DNA from: Pedobacter psychrodurus
Lineage (GTDB): Bacteria; Bacteroidota; Bacteroidia; Sphingobacteriales; Sphingobacteriaceae
DNA length: 64,000 nucleotides
Assembly: GCF_004331735.1 (NCBI RefSeq)
Contig: NZ_SJSO01000004.1
Location: 62,001-126,000, forward strand
Direction of reading: 5' to 3'
In this document: positions 8,056 to 17,127 of the stretch, in pieces
Layout: every line of letters starts with the position of its first letter
Position numbering within the stretch: position 1 is the first letter of the stretch
Notes under the pieces: model-generated
Told to the model about the DNA's origin: nothing
What the model saw: only the letters and a program-made list of their open reading frames with translations
Databases searched by the model: none
Program-made: the position numbers and the translations under genes

Positions 8056-9246
8056 ATGAATGCTGATGCAATAATTATTGGTGCAGGTGCTTGCGGATTG
8101 ATGTGTGCAGTGCAGGCAGGCTATCTGGGTAAGAAAGTAATTGTGCTCGAAAAAAACGAAAAACCAGGTTCCAAAATTTTGATTTCTGGCGGTGGTCGCT
8201 GTAACTATACAAACCAATTCGCATCAGCTGAGCAGTTTATATCTGCAAATCCACATTTTATCAAATCTGCTTTCACGCAATGGACGGTTGACGATACCAT
8301 TGGCTTTTTTGAAACCTATGGTATCGCGGGCAAAGAAAAAACTTTAGGCCAATTATTTCCCGATGATAAGAATGCTAAGGATGTTGTTCAGGTTTTTACT
8401 TCCATTTGTGAAGATTTCGGGCAGGAAATTAGGTGTAGTGCCGATGTAAAGGATATCGAAATATTACCTGAAGGTTTTAAAGTAAGTTATGAGAAGAATG
8501 GAAAAACAGTTGTTTTAACGGCAGAAAAGCTGGTAATTGCTACAGGAGGATTACCGATCCCGAAGATGGGTGCTACTGATTTTGCCTTACGTTTTGCCAG
8601 AAAACACGACTTAAAAATCATCGAAACCGCACCCGCTCTGGTTCCATTAACCATTACTGGAAAAGACGAAGAGTGGTTTGCACAGCTTTCGGGCAATTCT
8701 GTTTTTTGCGAGGTAAGCAATGATGAAATCTCGTTCGAAGAAAATATCCTTTTTACCCATTGGGGATTAAGCGGCCCAGCCATTTTGCAAATTTCTTCTT
8801 TTTGGAGAAGGGGTGAAACCATTAACCTGAATCTGTTACCACATCAAAATATGGTTGCACTATTGGATGAAGAAAGGAAAACAAATGGTAAAACTTTATT
8901 ATCAACGCTGTTGAACCGGATGTATACCAAAAAGTTTACCGATGCTTTAGGGAAGTTTTTGCCTTTAAGTAAACCTGTTGCTGCATTAACAAAGGCAGAG
9001 ATCGATTTAATTGAACAAACTATCCACCATTTTAAAGTTAAACCAGCAGGCGATAAAGGTTACGATAAAGCTGAAGTAATGCGTGGTGGAATTGATACCA
9101 ATGAGATATCCTCTAAAACTTTGGAGTGCAAAAAGATTCCGAACCTGTTTTTTGGCGGCGAGTGCTTGGATGTTACAGGTTGGCTGGGGGGCTATAATTT
9201 TCAATGGGCCTGGGCAAGCGGTTTTGTAATAGCGAAGAACTTGTAG
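8056..9246 (+). CDS. YhiN/HI0933-family FAD-dependent oxidoreductase
   Basis: This flavoprotein of the BaiN/HI0933 family has 396 residues from the ATG at 8056; an adjacent TTG could add one residue. The N-terminal dinucleotide-binding motif is IIGAGACGLMCAVQAG, followed by the family motif ISGGGRCNYTN. The C-terminal FFGGECLDVTGWLGGYNFQWAWASG is strongly conserved. Members are annotated as aminoacetone oxidases or NAD(P)/FAD oxidoreductases, with uncertain natural substrate. It is divergent from purK and shares the palindromic promoter. Confidence 0.93.
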   Translation: MNADAIIIGAGACGLMCAVQAGYLGKKVIVLEKNEKPGSKILISGGGRCNYTNQFASAEQFISANPHFIKSAFTQWTVDDTIGFFETYGIAGKEKTLGQLFPDDKNAKDVVQVFTSICEDFGQEIRCSADVKDIEILPEGFKVSYEKNGKTVVLTAEKLVIATGGLPIPKMGATDFALRFARKHDLKIIETAPALVPLTITGKDEEWFAQLSGNSVFCEVSNDEISFEENILFTHWGLSGPAILQISSFWRRGETINLNLLPHQNMVALLDEERKTNGKTLLSTLLNRMYTKKFTDALGKFLPLSKPVAALTKAEIDLIEQTIHHFKVKPAGDKGYDKAEVMRGGIDTNEISSKTLECKKIPNLFFGGECLDVTGWLGGYNFQWAWASGFVIAKNL

Positions 9247-9257
9247 CCCAGTCTATT

Positions 9258-9290
9258 AAACCTATCAGGTTTCGAAAACCTGGTAGGTTT
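9258..9290. terminator. Long-stem hairpin between convergent genes
   Basis: AAACCTATCAGGTTT (9258-9272) pairs with AAACCTGGTAGGTTT (9276-9290) across a 3-base loop, with one wobble. It lies between the flavoprotein stop and the end of the convergent secreted protein gene, so it probably ends both transcripts, although the T tract is weak. Confidence 0.6.
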
Positions 9291-9295
9291 AGACC

Positions 9296-10012
9296 CTACA
9301 AATAAACATTAGGCATTACTTCCCACGCCCATGGTTTTTTAAAGGTTTTAAAAGTTCTAAGTTGCGAAAAATACAAAACCTCACTTGTCCTCCGGTTCGA
9401 AATATCTCTTCTATGCAGATTACCAACGGTGGTAAATAACTCACGCGTTTTGAAATCGTAAACCCTTTCTGTCATATCACCACTGTTCTGGTTAAAGTAC
9501 AGGTTTATCGCACTTGTTAAAAACCAGTCTTTATTCTCGAATTTAAAAGTATAGCCCAATTCCCAGCGCCATTCAGAACCACCCTGAAAACGCAGATAGA
9601 GTTGTTGGTCTTTAATTGCAATCTGCTGTAATGGATCACCTAATTTTCCACCTTCTTCCGAACGTAAAATGAAATCGTTGTTTTGTGTGGATAAACTAAA
9701 AGTTCCTGTTAATTTATCTTTAAAAAAAATAGCCAGTATCCTCGGTTTTTGTGTTTCTTTTATAATATCTGTATTATTATCGCCGTAAACACGGGTTTCG
9801 TCGATAGATTTATTAAACTCGAAAACTACTGCTAAATCGTCTGAAGCATCGTTGTTTAAATCTCCATAAACCTGATCGATAACAGTCCAGTTGGCTGGGG
9901 TAAACTGTTGAGCAGAAGATCCTTGTGCTTTAATTTTAGGGAATACAAATGTTTTTTGCGCAAAGCTGATTTGCGCACAGAGCATCAGGATGTAGAAACA
10001 AAAAACTTTCAT
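9296..10012 (-). CDS. Secreted protein of unknown function
   Basis: This is a 238-residue protein with an N-terminal signal peptide (MKVFCFYILMLCAQISFAQ, cleavage likely after SFA). A GDLNNDASDDLAVVFE segment near residue 50 resembles the Asp/Asn-rich calcium loops of FG-GAP or VCBS repeats, but only one such loop is visible. The rest is rich in aromatic and charged residues, suggesting a beta-rich periplasmic fold. I cannot assign a family. It is convergent with the flavoprotein gene and divergent from the radical SAM gene. Confidence 0.75.
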   Translation of the reverse strand: MKVFCFYILMLCAQISFAQKTFVFPKIKAQGSSAQQFTPANWTVIDQVYGDLNNDASDDLAVVFEFNKSIDETRVYGDNNTDIIKETQKPRILAIFFKDKLTGTFSLSTQNNDFILRSEEGGKLGDPLQQIAIKDQQLYLRFQGGSEWRWELGYTFKFENKDWFLTSAINLYFNQNSGDMTERVYDFKTRELFTTVGNLHRRDISNRRTSEVLYFSQLRTFKTFKKPWAWEVMPNVYL

Positions 10013-10118
10013 TTAATTAGAAAACGTTTTAATTGGCATTTTAGTTTAATTGAATTATATCTCACGACTCATTATGCCGTCGCAGATTTTACATCGGGAT
10101 GAGCATTTCTTTCGAAAA

Positions 10119-10150
10119 ATAGACCCTGAAATAAATTCAAGGTGACGACT
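10119..10150. repeat. Short intergenic repeat of the CCCTGAA..GGTGACGAC type
   Basis: AGACCCTGAAATAAATTCAA followed by GGTGACGAC nearly repeats the sequences at 36691-36718 and, with an insertion in the loop, at 21867-21910. The half-sites form a small hairpin (CCCTGAA/TTCAAGG here, imperfect). It lies just upstream of the radical SAM promoter. Confidence 0.6.
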
Positions 10151-10165
10151 GTATAAAAATTCCCG

Positions 10166-10173
10166 TACTTTTG
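10166..10173 (+). promoter_or_regulatory. TANNTTTG -7 element for the radical SAM gene
   Basis: TACTTTTG is an exact consensus match. Its last three bases are the TTG at 10171 that opens the long frame, so that TTG is promoter rather than start codon. The next in-frame TTG is at 10192. Confidence 0.55.
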
Positions 10174-10191
10174 CAGAAAAAACAATTCCTT

Positions 10192-12408
10192 TTGAAAACC
10201 GAAATATTTGCCATTACGCCACCCTTTACCCAACTGAATACTCCATATCCAGCAACGGCGTATATAAAAGGTTTTCTGAATACCAAAAATATAAGTGCTA
10301 CACAGGCCGATTTAGGCATTGAGGTAATTTTAAAATTATTTTCTAAAAAAGGACTTCAAGATTTATTCAGTCACACTGCGCATAGTTCAATTGTTGACAA
10401 TAGAAACCTCAAAAGTGACAATGCTAAACGTATTTTTGCTTTACAGGATGAATATCTAAAAACAATCGATGCTGTAATTTCATTTTTACAAGGAAAGAAT
10501 CCAACTTTGGCTTTGCAGATCTGTAGCGACGATTTTCTTCCGCAAGCTTCGCGATTTTCGCAATTAGAAGAGTTAGATTGGGCTTTTGGTGCCATGGGTA
10601 CGCAAGATAAAGCTAAACACCTTGCTACGCTTTATCTCGAAGATATATCTGATTATATTGTAGAATGTATCGATGAAAATTTTGGTTTTAGCCGTTATGC
10701 AGAACGTTTGGGTAGAAGCGCAAACTCTTTTGATGAGTTGTACGGTGCTTTGCTGAAAGAACCAACCTACATTGATCACATTCTGATTTCGGTTTTAAAA
10801 GCGAAAATTGAAATCCTTCAGCCCAAATTATTCCTGATTTCTGTTCCTTTTCCAGGCAATTTATATAGTGCTTTCCGCTGTGCGCAATGGATAAAGGCCA
10901 ATTATCCAGGAATTAAAATTTCTATGGGCGGTGGTTTTCCGAACACCGAGTTAAGGTCATTATCAGATGCAAGGGTTTTTGAGTTCTTTGATTACATCAC
11001 TTTAGATGACGGCGAACTGCCGATAGAGCTCTTATACCAAAACATTACACATCCTGTTCCAGCTGAGGTTCATTTTTATAAAAGAACTTTTTTGCTTGAA
11101 AATGGTAAAGTAGTTTACCGTAACGATGCTTTCAGAAACGATTATAAACAGGCTGATGTAGGTACGCCAGATTACACTGGCTTATTATTGGATAAATATA
11201 TTTCTGTAATTGAAATTGTAAATCCAATGCACCGCATGTGGAGTGATGGACGTTGGAACAAACTCACCATGGCGCATGGATGTTATTGGGGCAAATGCAC
11301 ATTCTGCGATATTTCGCTTGATTATATTAAGGTTTACGAACCTGTTGCAGCTAGGTTGATTGTAGATCGGATAGAAGATCTTTATGAGAAAACAGGGCAA
11401 AATGGTTTTCACTTTGTTGATGAAGCTGCACCACCTGCATTAATGCGTGAGGTAGCTTTAGAAATTATCAGAAGAAAATTAGCCGTTACCTGGTGGACCA
11501 ACATCCGTTTTGAAAAGAGTTTTACAAAAGATCTATGTCTATTGTTAAAAGCATCAGGTTGTATTGCGGTTTCAGGAGGATTAGAAGTGGCATCAGATCG
11601 TTTGTTAAAACTGATCGATAAAGGGGTAACCGTAGAACAAGTGGCTAAGGTTACACGCAATTTTACCGAAGCTGGTATTATGGTACATGCTTATTTAATG
11701 TATGGCTACCCTACACAAACGGTACAGGAAACGATCGATAGTTTAGAAATGGTGCGCCAGCTGTTCGAAGCTGGAATATTACAATCTGGATTTTGGCACC
11801 AGTTTGCCATGACTGCACATAGCCCTGTAGGCATGTATCCAGAAAAATTTGGGGTGGTAAAAGACACAGAAGTGATTGGGACTTTTGCTAATAATGATAT
11901 CAATTACACGGATAAAACAGGGATTGATCATAATAAATTCAGCTTTGGATTGAAAAAGTCGCTTTTCAATTTTATGCACGGCATCTGTTTTGATTACGAA
12001 TTGCAAGATTGGTTCGATTTTAAGATTCCGCGAACTAAAATCACTGCCGATTTTATTGAAAAGGCTTTGAATGATGCAGATCAGTTTAATACGAAACCTA
12101 CTGCAAAAGTAGTGTGGATAGGAGGAAAACCTTCTACCGATTATTTTACCAAATCGAAAAAAGGGCATAGCTGGGAAATGGCTTCGCTTACTTTTCACGA
12201 TAAAAAAGAAACGTTTACCCTACAGACGAATAAAAAAGAAGGGGAGTGGCTGAGTGCTGTTTTGGGTAAAATTTCCATCTCAAACGAAAAGGTATTTACT
12301 TTTCAAGAAGTTAAAGCTGATTTTGAGTGTGAAATGGAAAATTTCGAGCTGTTTTGGTACTCTAAACCGATTAATACGCTTAGAGAATACGGCCTGTTGG
12401 TTTTATAA
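10192..12408 (+). CDS. B12-binding domain radical SAM protein
   Basis: The protein has about 738 residues. The frame has no ATG near its beginning; TTG at 10192 is preferred, giving KTEIFAITPPFTQLNTPYPA after the initiator, because TTG at 10171 overlaps the -7 element. A cobalamin-binding-like domain occupies roughly residues 60-290 (SVPFPGNLYSAFRCAQWI, ISMGGGFPNTE). The radical SAM domain follows, with the cluster motif CYWGKCTFC near residue 363-371, which is CX4CX2C rather than the common CX3CX2C. Further SAM-domain features are WWTNIRFEKSF and SGGLEVASDRLL. The reaction is unknown; related proteins act in methylation or ring-forming chemistry. It stands alone. Confidence 0.88.
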   Translation: MKTEIFAITPPFTQLNTPYPATAYIKGFLNTKNISATQADLGIEVILKLFSKKGLQDLFSHTAHSSIVDNRNLKSDNAKRIFALQDEYLKTIDAVISFLQGKNPTLALQICSDDFLPQASRFSQLEELDWAFGAMGTQDKAKHLATLYLEDISDYIVECIDENFGFSRYAERLGRSANSFDELYGALLKEPTYIDHILISVLKAKIEILQPKLFLISVPFPGNLYSAFRCAQWIKANYPGIKISMGGGFPNTELRSLSDARVFEFFDYITLDDGELPIELLYQNITHPVPAEVHFYKRTFLLENGKVVYRNDAFRNDYKQADVGTPDYTGLLLDKYISVIEIVNPMHRMWSDGRWNKLTMAHGCYWGKCTFCDISLDYIKVYEPVAARLIVDRIEDLYEKTGQNGFHFVDEAAPPALMREVALEIIRRKLAVTWWTNIRFEKSFTKDLCLLLKASGCIAVSGGLEVASDRLLKLIDKGVTVEQVAKVTRNFTEAGIMVHAYLMYGYPTQTVQETIDSLEMVRQLFEAGILQSGFWHQFAMTAHSPVGMYPEKFGVVKDTEVIGTFANNDINYTDKTGIDHNKFSFGLKKSLFNFMHGICFDYELQDWFDFKIPRTKITADFIEKALNDADQFNTKPTAKVVWIGGKPSTDYFTKSKKGHSWEMASLTFHDKKETFTLQTNKKEGEWLSAVLGKISISNEKVFTFQEVKADFECEMENFELFWYSKPINTLREYGLLVL

Positions 12409-12423
12409 ATTCTTATCATAAAA

Positions 12424-12509
12424 TCGTCATTTCGAGCGAAGTGCAACGAAGTCGAGAAATCTGTCTAGATAGATCTCTCCATTCCGCTACGCTGCAGTCG
12501 AGATGACGA
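12424..12509. repeat. Palindromic intergenic repeat, copy 2
   Basis: TCGTCATTTCGAGCGAAGTG at the left pairs imperfectly with GCTGCAGTCGAGATGACGA at the right, with an AGATAGATCT core. It is highly similar to 35563-35650 and lies after the radical SAM gene, facing minus-strand genes. Confidence 0.88.
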
Positions 12510-12535
12510 ATACTAATTAATAATTGGCGTCAACA

Positions 12536-12718
12536 CTACATCTTCATTTTAAAATGCGTCAGGAAATAAATGATACCGATTAGTATAATTGAATTTAAGA
12601 TCAGCAGCAACCACGATACGATCGATTTCCTGTCCTTCATTACTGCAACGAAGAATTGATATAAGCCATTGCAATCAGTGCTAAAAAAAAGGATTATCGT
12701 ATTCTTGTTTTTGACCAT
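12536..12718 (-). pseudogene. Candidate pair of very small membrane peptides, first one frameshifted
   Basis: From ATG 12640 to 12536 lies a 34-residue frame beginning MKDRKSIVSWLLLILNSIIL, a plausible single-helix membrane peptide. A frame from ATG 12718 reads through it, but only because of an 8-base T run (A run at 12683-12690). With one T fewer, the first frame would read MVKNKNTIILFLALIAMAY and then stop at TAA 12642-12640, overlapping the second ATG as TAATG, a typical translational-coupling arrangement. It may be two coupled small peptides with a frameshift or sequencing error, or chance. No family is recognised. Confidence 0.3.
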
Positions 12719-12803
12719 ATAAAAAATATAAGATCATTTAAGCTTATATTCCCTCATATTTCTTATAGGATCAAAATAGTTTAACAATTACGCTATAATA
12801 ATT

Positions 12804-15800
12804 TTAATCACAATGCGGAATAGTAAATGTCCAGGTTTCTGAATCAGTAGTAGGAACAATATAACCGTTTCCTCTGGTATTTTCGAACCATAATTTACCC
12901 CGCAATTTTTCTCTGGTTCCCACTTCATTTAAAGTAGCGCTATCATAAAGCCGCCCGTTAATCATTACATATTTAATTTTCTCCGAGTTGCGGATATCAT
13001 CCAAAGGATTGGCATCCATAATCACCATATCGGCCAGTTTACCAACTTCCAGTGAGCCAATTTCTTTATTCATGCCTAAATAGCTAGCACCATTTAAGGT
13101 TGCTGCCCTAATAGCCTGTAATGGCGTAAAACCGCCCTGAACAAACATCCATAACTCCCAGTGTGCACCTAGCCCTTGAATCTGTCCGTGTGCACCGAGG
13201 TTAACTTTTGTCCCACCATCAGCGATCTGTTTGGTTGCTTTGGCGATATCGATATGGTTGTAATCGCTGTACTCAGAAGTTGTTCTCCGTCTTGCTCTGG
13301 CATCAATAATCGAACGGGGCGTATAGGTCATTAATTTTTCGTTCTCCCAAACATTGGTTCTGTCATACCAATAATTTTCGCCCCATTGCCCCCCGTAAGC
13401 CACAATTAAAGTAGGTGTATAAGCCACTTCGGTATTGTTCCAAAGCGTAGTCACATCTTTATAAACTGGTATAACAGGAATACTATGTTCAATTCCGGTA
13501 TGTCCATCGGCAACCATATTCATGTTAGTGAAAAAGGTTGAGCCACCTTCAGGTACAACTTCCATATTTAACTGTCTGGCTGCTTCTAAAATCTGTTGAC
13601 GCTGCTCTCTGCGTGGTTGATTATAAGATTTTACTGAAAAGGCCCCAACTGCTTTTAACCTGCGTAAATTGGCCAAGGCATCGTCTAAACTATTAATTAC
13701 TACTTTAAAATCGCCATCTGCACCATATAAAATACCACCAGTTGAATAAACTCGTGGACCAACCATTCTGCCGGCTTTAAGCATTTCGCTCTGGCTAAAA
13801 ACCATTTCGGTATTGCTCGATGGATCGTGCGAAGTGGTGACACCAAAAGCCAGATTGGCCATATAACTCCAGTCGTTTTGAGGTGTAATTCCATCCGGAC
13901 TGGTACGTAAGTGGGCGTGAACATCAACAATGCCTGGCATAATGGTCTTGCCATTTACATCAATTACTTTTGCATTGGCTGGAATAGTCACCGCATCTGC
14001 TTTTCCTATTGCAGTAATTTTATTTCCATCAGTAATGATGGTTCCATTTTCAATTACTTCGTCGCCTTTCATCGAAATAATCCTTGCGCCTTTCAGCGCC
14101 ACTATTCCGGCAGGTATGTCAGACTTTAATGTCAAATTGATGTCGATAGAAGATGCTTCAGTTTTAGGAGTAGCTCCATCAAAGTTGAAAGCATTATTTA
14201 CATCAATGGTAAAATATTTCGGTCCCAGTGTCCAATGCAGGTTTTTGCTATCCGCACTCCATTGAAGGTAGGTACCACCATCGGTAGTCACTTTGGTAGC
14301 CGGAATGGCTTTATTGCCTGCTGATGCATCCTGTGCAGCACCAATATTGATCATTGGTGTGATGTAAACGTTAAATAATTCGTTAAACGCCATCCATTTA
14401 TTATCTGGACTAATAACGAACTGATTGGCATATTGAGAAGTAAAGTGTGTTCTTTCATTTGCACCGTTTAAGTCGATACTTTTTAATGCTTTTTTACCGT
14501 CAGCATAACTCTGGAAATAAATGCGGGTATCGGTATTGTTAAACTGCGGGCGGATTCCATTATCTAAAATCAAAGTTTTAGCACCACCATTTGCTGGCAT
14601 CATAAAAATACCTGTTCCTCGGCCATAGTTATAACCTAAAACATCGTTACCACTTCCTTTTCTGAAAACGATTTTATCACCTTTTGTTGAGTATTGAGGA
14701 GAATAATAAAAACCTTTTTCATCAGTTAGCATAATGGTTTTTCCCGATTTCACGTCCGTCCGCTTTATTGCCCCTCGTAATTCATCGCTCCAGGTTGTAT
14801 AAACAACATATTTTCCATCAGGGCTAAAGGCGGGTTCAAATTCGAAATCCAATCCATTGGTTAACCTTTCTGGTGTTCCCGCTGGCAACTCTTGTTTGTA
14901 TAAGTATCCTGCTGCATTAAAAACAATTATTTTTCCATCAGGTGAAGTTGTTAATTGTCTTAACATTTTTGCCGAAAACTCATTACTGAAAACCTGTTGC
15001 TCAAAATGTAAGGCTTTTTGTACTGTTTGAATTGTATTGGCCTGAAAAGGAATGGTCGTATTGATCAGTGTCACGATTTCTGTTTTTCTAATTTTTCCTT
15101 TTGCATAGTATACGATACTTTTGCTATCTGGAGTCCATGCAAAATTTGGATAAACGCCGAAAATCGCCCAGGTTTCCTGCTGATCGTGAGACAAATCTTC
15201 ATTTATCGGCCACTCTTCACCCGTTTTAAGATTCTGCACATATAAAGTAGATTTTAACCTTACACGTTTTACAAAAGCAATTAAATTTCCATCTGGAGAA
15301 ACCTGCGGACGACAAGCGCCTCCCTGTTCATTAATTAAGGTATTTAATTTGCCTGTAGTTAAATCAAGCTGGCGGATGGCATAAATGGTTCCGTTTGGAT
15401 CTTTACTGTATTCGAAATTAGGGCCAGGGCTTACATCTTCGCTAAAGTAAACATATCTGCCATCTGGCGAAACGTTAGGTTCGCCTGCATCTTGCTGATC
15501 GTTTTTGCGTTTGGTTAGTTGTACGCCATCACCGCCGTTTATACTATACATCCACATTTCACCGGCGCCTAAAGAGCGACCTGCAGTAAAGTGTTTTCTT
15601 GCAATTACGTATTCGCTATTGGGCATCCAGGTGGCATTATTCAACAGCCTGAAACTTTCTTTAGTAATCTGTTTTTTGCCGGAGCCATCGCGGTTCATAA
15701 TCCAGATGTTATCTCCACCACTTTTATCACTGGTGTAAGAAATGTATTTGCCGTTCGGGCTAAACCGGGGTTGAACGTCCCATGCAATACCACCACTAAT

Positions 15801-16031
15801 TAGTTTTGCTACTCCACCAGCGATGGGCATCACGTAGATATCGCCCAGTAGATCAAAAGCAATTTCCTGTCCGTCAGCACTTACATCAAGATTCATCCAG
15901 GTGCCTTCATCAGTATTTAAAGTGAAGTTTTTTGTTGTGCCTTGGTATTTTTCAATGTCCCATTTCTTCTCTTGGGCATTTGAACTGAAAAATAATAAGG
16001 AAAGAGCGGATAGAAAATAGAGGTGTTTCAT
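12804..16031 (-). CDS. Secreted amidohydrolase with N-terminal TolB-like beta-propeller
   Basis: This 1075-residue protein has a signal peptide (MKHLYFLSALSLLFFSSNAQ). Residues ~40-620 carry repeated PD40/WD40-like blades (SPNGKYISYTSDKSGGDNIW, SPDGRYVYFSEDVS, SPDGKYVVYTTWSDE). A metal-dependent amidohydrolase follows from about residue 655, with metal-binding HAH in GIVDVHAHLR and later His residues in GHTGIEHSIPV and NLGAHGQIQGLGAHWE. The C-terminal part resembles imidazolonepropionase-like or prolidase-like enzymes. It probably acts in the periplasm, where the propeller gates or binds a peptide-like substrate; the substrate is inferred only. The gene starts 15 bases after the DUF1016 gene on the same strand. 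Confidence 0.9.
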   Translation of the reverse strand: MKHLYFLSALSLLFFSSNAQEKKWDIEKYQGTTKNFTLNTDEGTWMNLDVSADGQEIAFDLLGDIYVMPIAGGVAKLISGGIAWDVQPRFSPNGKYISYTSDKSGGDNIWIMNRDGSGKKQITKESFRLLNNATWMPNSEYVIARKHFTAGRSLGAGEMWMYSINGGDGVQLTKRKNDQQDAGEPNVSPDGRYVYFSEDVSPGPNFEYSKDPNGTIYAIRQLDLTTGKLNTLINEQGGACRPQVSPDGNLIAFVKRVRLKSTLYVQNLKTGEEWPINEDLSHDQQETWAIFGVYPNFAWTPDSKSIVYYAKGKIRKTEIVTLINTTIPFQANTIQTVQKALHFEQQVFSNEFSAKMLRQLTTSPDGKIIVFNAAGYLYKQELPAGTPERLTNGLDFEFEPAFSPDGKYVVYTTWSDELRGAIKRTDVKSGKTIMLTDEKGFYYSPQYSTKGDKIVFRKGSGNDVLGYNYGRGTGIFMMPANGGAKTLILDNGIRPQFNNTDTRIYFQSYADGKKALKSIDLNGANERTHFTSQYANQFVISPDNKWMAFNELFNVYITPMINIGAAQDASAGNKAIPATKVTTDGGTYLQWSADSKNLHWTLGPKYFTIDVNNAFNFDGATPKTEASSIDINLTLKSDIPAGIVALKGARIISMKGDEVIENGTIITDGNKITAIGKADAVTIPANAKVIDVNGKTIMPGIVDVHAHLRTSPDGITPQNDWSYMANLAFGVTTSHDPSSNTEMVFSQSEMLKAGRMVGPRVYSTGGILYGADGDFKVVINSLDDALANLRRLKAVGAFSVKSYNQPRREQRQQILEAARQLNMEVVPEGGSTFFTNMNMVADGHTGIEHSIPVIPVYKDVTTLWNNTEVAYTPTLIVAYGGQWGENYWYDRTNVWENEKLMTYTPRSIIDARARRRTTSEYSDYNHIDIAKATKQIADGGTKVNLGAHGQIQGLGAHWELWMFVQGGFTPLQAIRAATLNGASYLGMNKEIGSLEVGKLADMVIMDANPLDDIRNSEKIKYVMINGRLYDSATLNEVGTREKLRGKLWFENTRGNGYIVPTTDSETWTFTIPHCD

Positions 16032-16046
16032 TATTATATTGGATGA

Positions 16047-17015
16047 TTATTTAAACAATTCGTGTATTTTTCTTTGGAGTAATTTTTTATCTGGTAACTG
16101 GGTTTTATATTCGGCTACCAAAGTAGGGGAGAGACTTCTGCTCAATGCGTATTCTACCACTTCGTTATCTTTATCCTTACAAAGCAGAATTCCGATGCTT
16201 GGATTTTCGTTTGATTTTTTTACATCCCTATCTAATGCTTCTAAATAGAAATTTAATTGTCCTAAATGTTCAGGCTTAAATTTATCTACCTTTAATTCAA
16301 TTGCCACTAAACATTGTAAGCCACGATGGTAAAAAAGTAAATCGATATAGAAATCGCTGTTGCCAACCTGTATTTTGTATTCTTCACTGATAAACAAAAA
16401 GTCTTTTCCGAGTTCAAGAATGAAATTTCGCATTTCCATAACTAAGCTTTTTTGTAACTCGCTTTCGTTGTGAGGTTCTGGAAGATTAAGGAATTCAAAT
16501 ACGTAGCTATCCTTAAAGCTGTTTTCTAACTCGTCATGTAGTTCTCTCAACACTGTTGAGAGTTTTGTATTTCCTATAATTGATCTTTCAAAAAAACCAG
16601 CTGAGATTTGGCGATCGAGTTCTCTAAAAGAATAATTTTCTTTTTTAGATAGTTTAAGATAAAATTCACGTGCTTCAGGACTACCGCATCGAGAAAAGAT
16701 AGCTAGGTTGTGCGACCAGCTAATTTCTCTCACCAGTGGTGAGAGTTTTGGATAATCTTTATAACTTTCATAAAACTGTTTCATCCGCCAAAGATTCTTA
16801 TCCGAAAAACCCTTTAAATCTGGTTCATTTTTTGATAAAAACTCGGCCAGCTGCTTTACTATAGATTGTCCCCATTCGGCATTTTTGACTTTATTGTGGA
16901 TATACTCGCCAATATTCCAATACAGATTTATTAGTGCAGCATTTACAGTTTTTAAAGCAGCCGTTCGGGCATTTTTAATTAAACTAATAACATCTGCAAA
17001 CTGCGTTTCTAACAT
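16047..17015 (-). CDS. DUF1016 (YhcG-like) PDDEXK nuclease-domain protein
   Basis: This 322-residue protein has the N-terminal helical DUF1016 domain (ALINLYWNIGEYIHNKV, EFLSKNEPDLKGFSDKNLWR) and a C-terminal PD-(D/E)XK nuclease fold. The catalytic residues are visible in FYIDLLFYHRGLQCLVAIEL followed by K (D..ExK). Members occur singly on chromosomes or with mobile and restriction genes; the role is not settled, though DNA binding and cleavage are expected. It is divergent from recQ and shares a ~110-bp intergenic region with it. A TAACTTTG element lies upstream of its start. The following amidohydrolase may be co-transcribed. Confidence 0.9.
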   Translation of the reverse strand: MLETQFADVISLIKNARTAALKTVNAALINLYWNIGEYIHNKVKNAEWGQSIVKQLAEFLSKNEPDLKGFSDKNLWRMKQFYESYKDYPKLSPLVREISWSHNLAIFSRCGSPEAREFYLKLSKKENYSFRELDRQISAGFFERSIIGNTKLSTVLRELHDELENSFKDSYVFEFLNLPEPHNESELQKSLVMEMRNFILELGKDFLFISEEYKIQVGNSDFYIDLLFYHRGLQCLVAIELKVDKFKPEHLGQLNFYLEALDRDVKKSNENPSIGILLCKDKDNEVVEYALSRSLSPTLVAEYKTQLPDKKLLQRKIHELFK

Positions 17016-17029
17016 GTACCTGTCTTATT

Positions 17030-17037
17030 AAGCAAAG
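17030..17037 (-). promoter_or_regulatory. TANNTTTG -7 element for the DUF1016 gene
   Basis: The minus strand reads TAACTTTG, 14 bases before the ATG at 17015. It is an exact consensus match. Confidence 0.5.
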
Positions 17038-17106
17038 TTAATAATCTTTTATAGATGATTTTTTCAATTTCTGGTAATAATAAATGGCGATTTTGGATTA
17101 AATGTA

Positions 17107-17114
17107 TAGTTTTG
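17107..17114 (+). promoter_or_regulatory. TANNTTTG -7 element for recQ
   Basis: TAGTTTTG lies 13 bases before the recQ ATG at 17128. It matches the consensus and implies a short leader. No correctly spaced upstream TTG was found. Confidence 0.45.
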
Positions 17115-17127
17115 ATACCGCCGATTT

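Noticed and set aside
10171..10191. TTG at 10171 as start of the radical SAM protein
   Set aside because: It overlaps a perfect -7 promoter element, so the transcript would start after it.
13930..14265. 111-residue frame on the + strand inside the amidohydrolase gene
   Set aside because: It is the antisense shadow of a strongly conserved coding region and has no family features.
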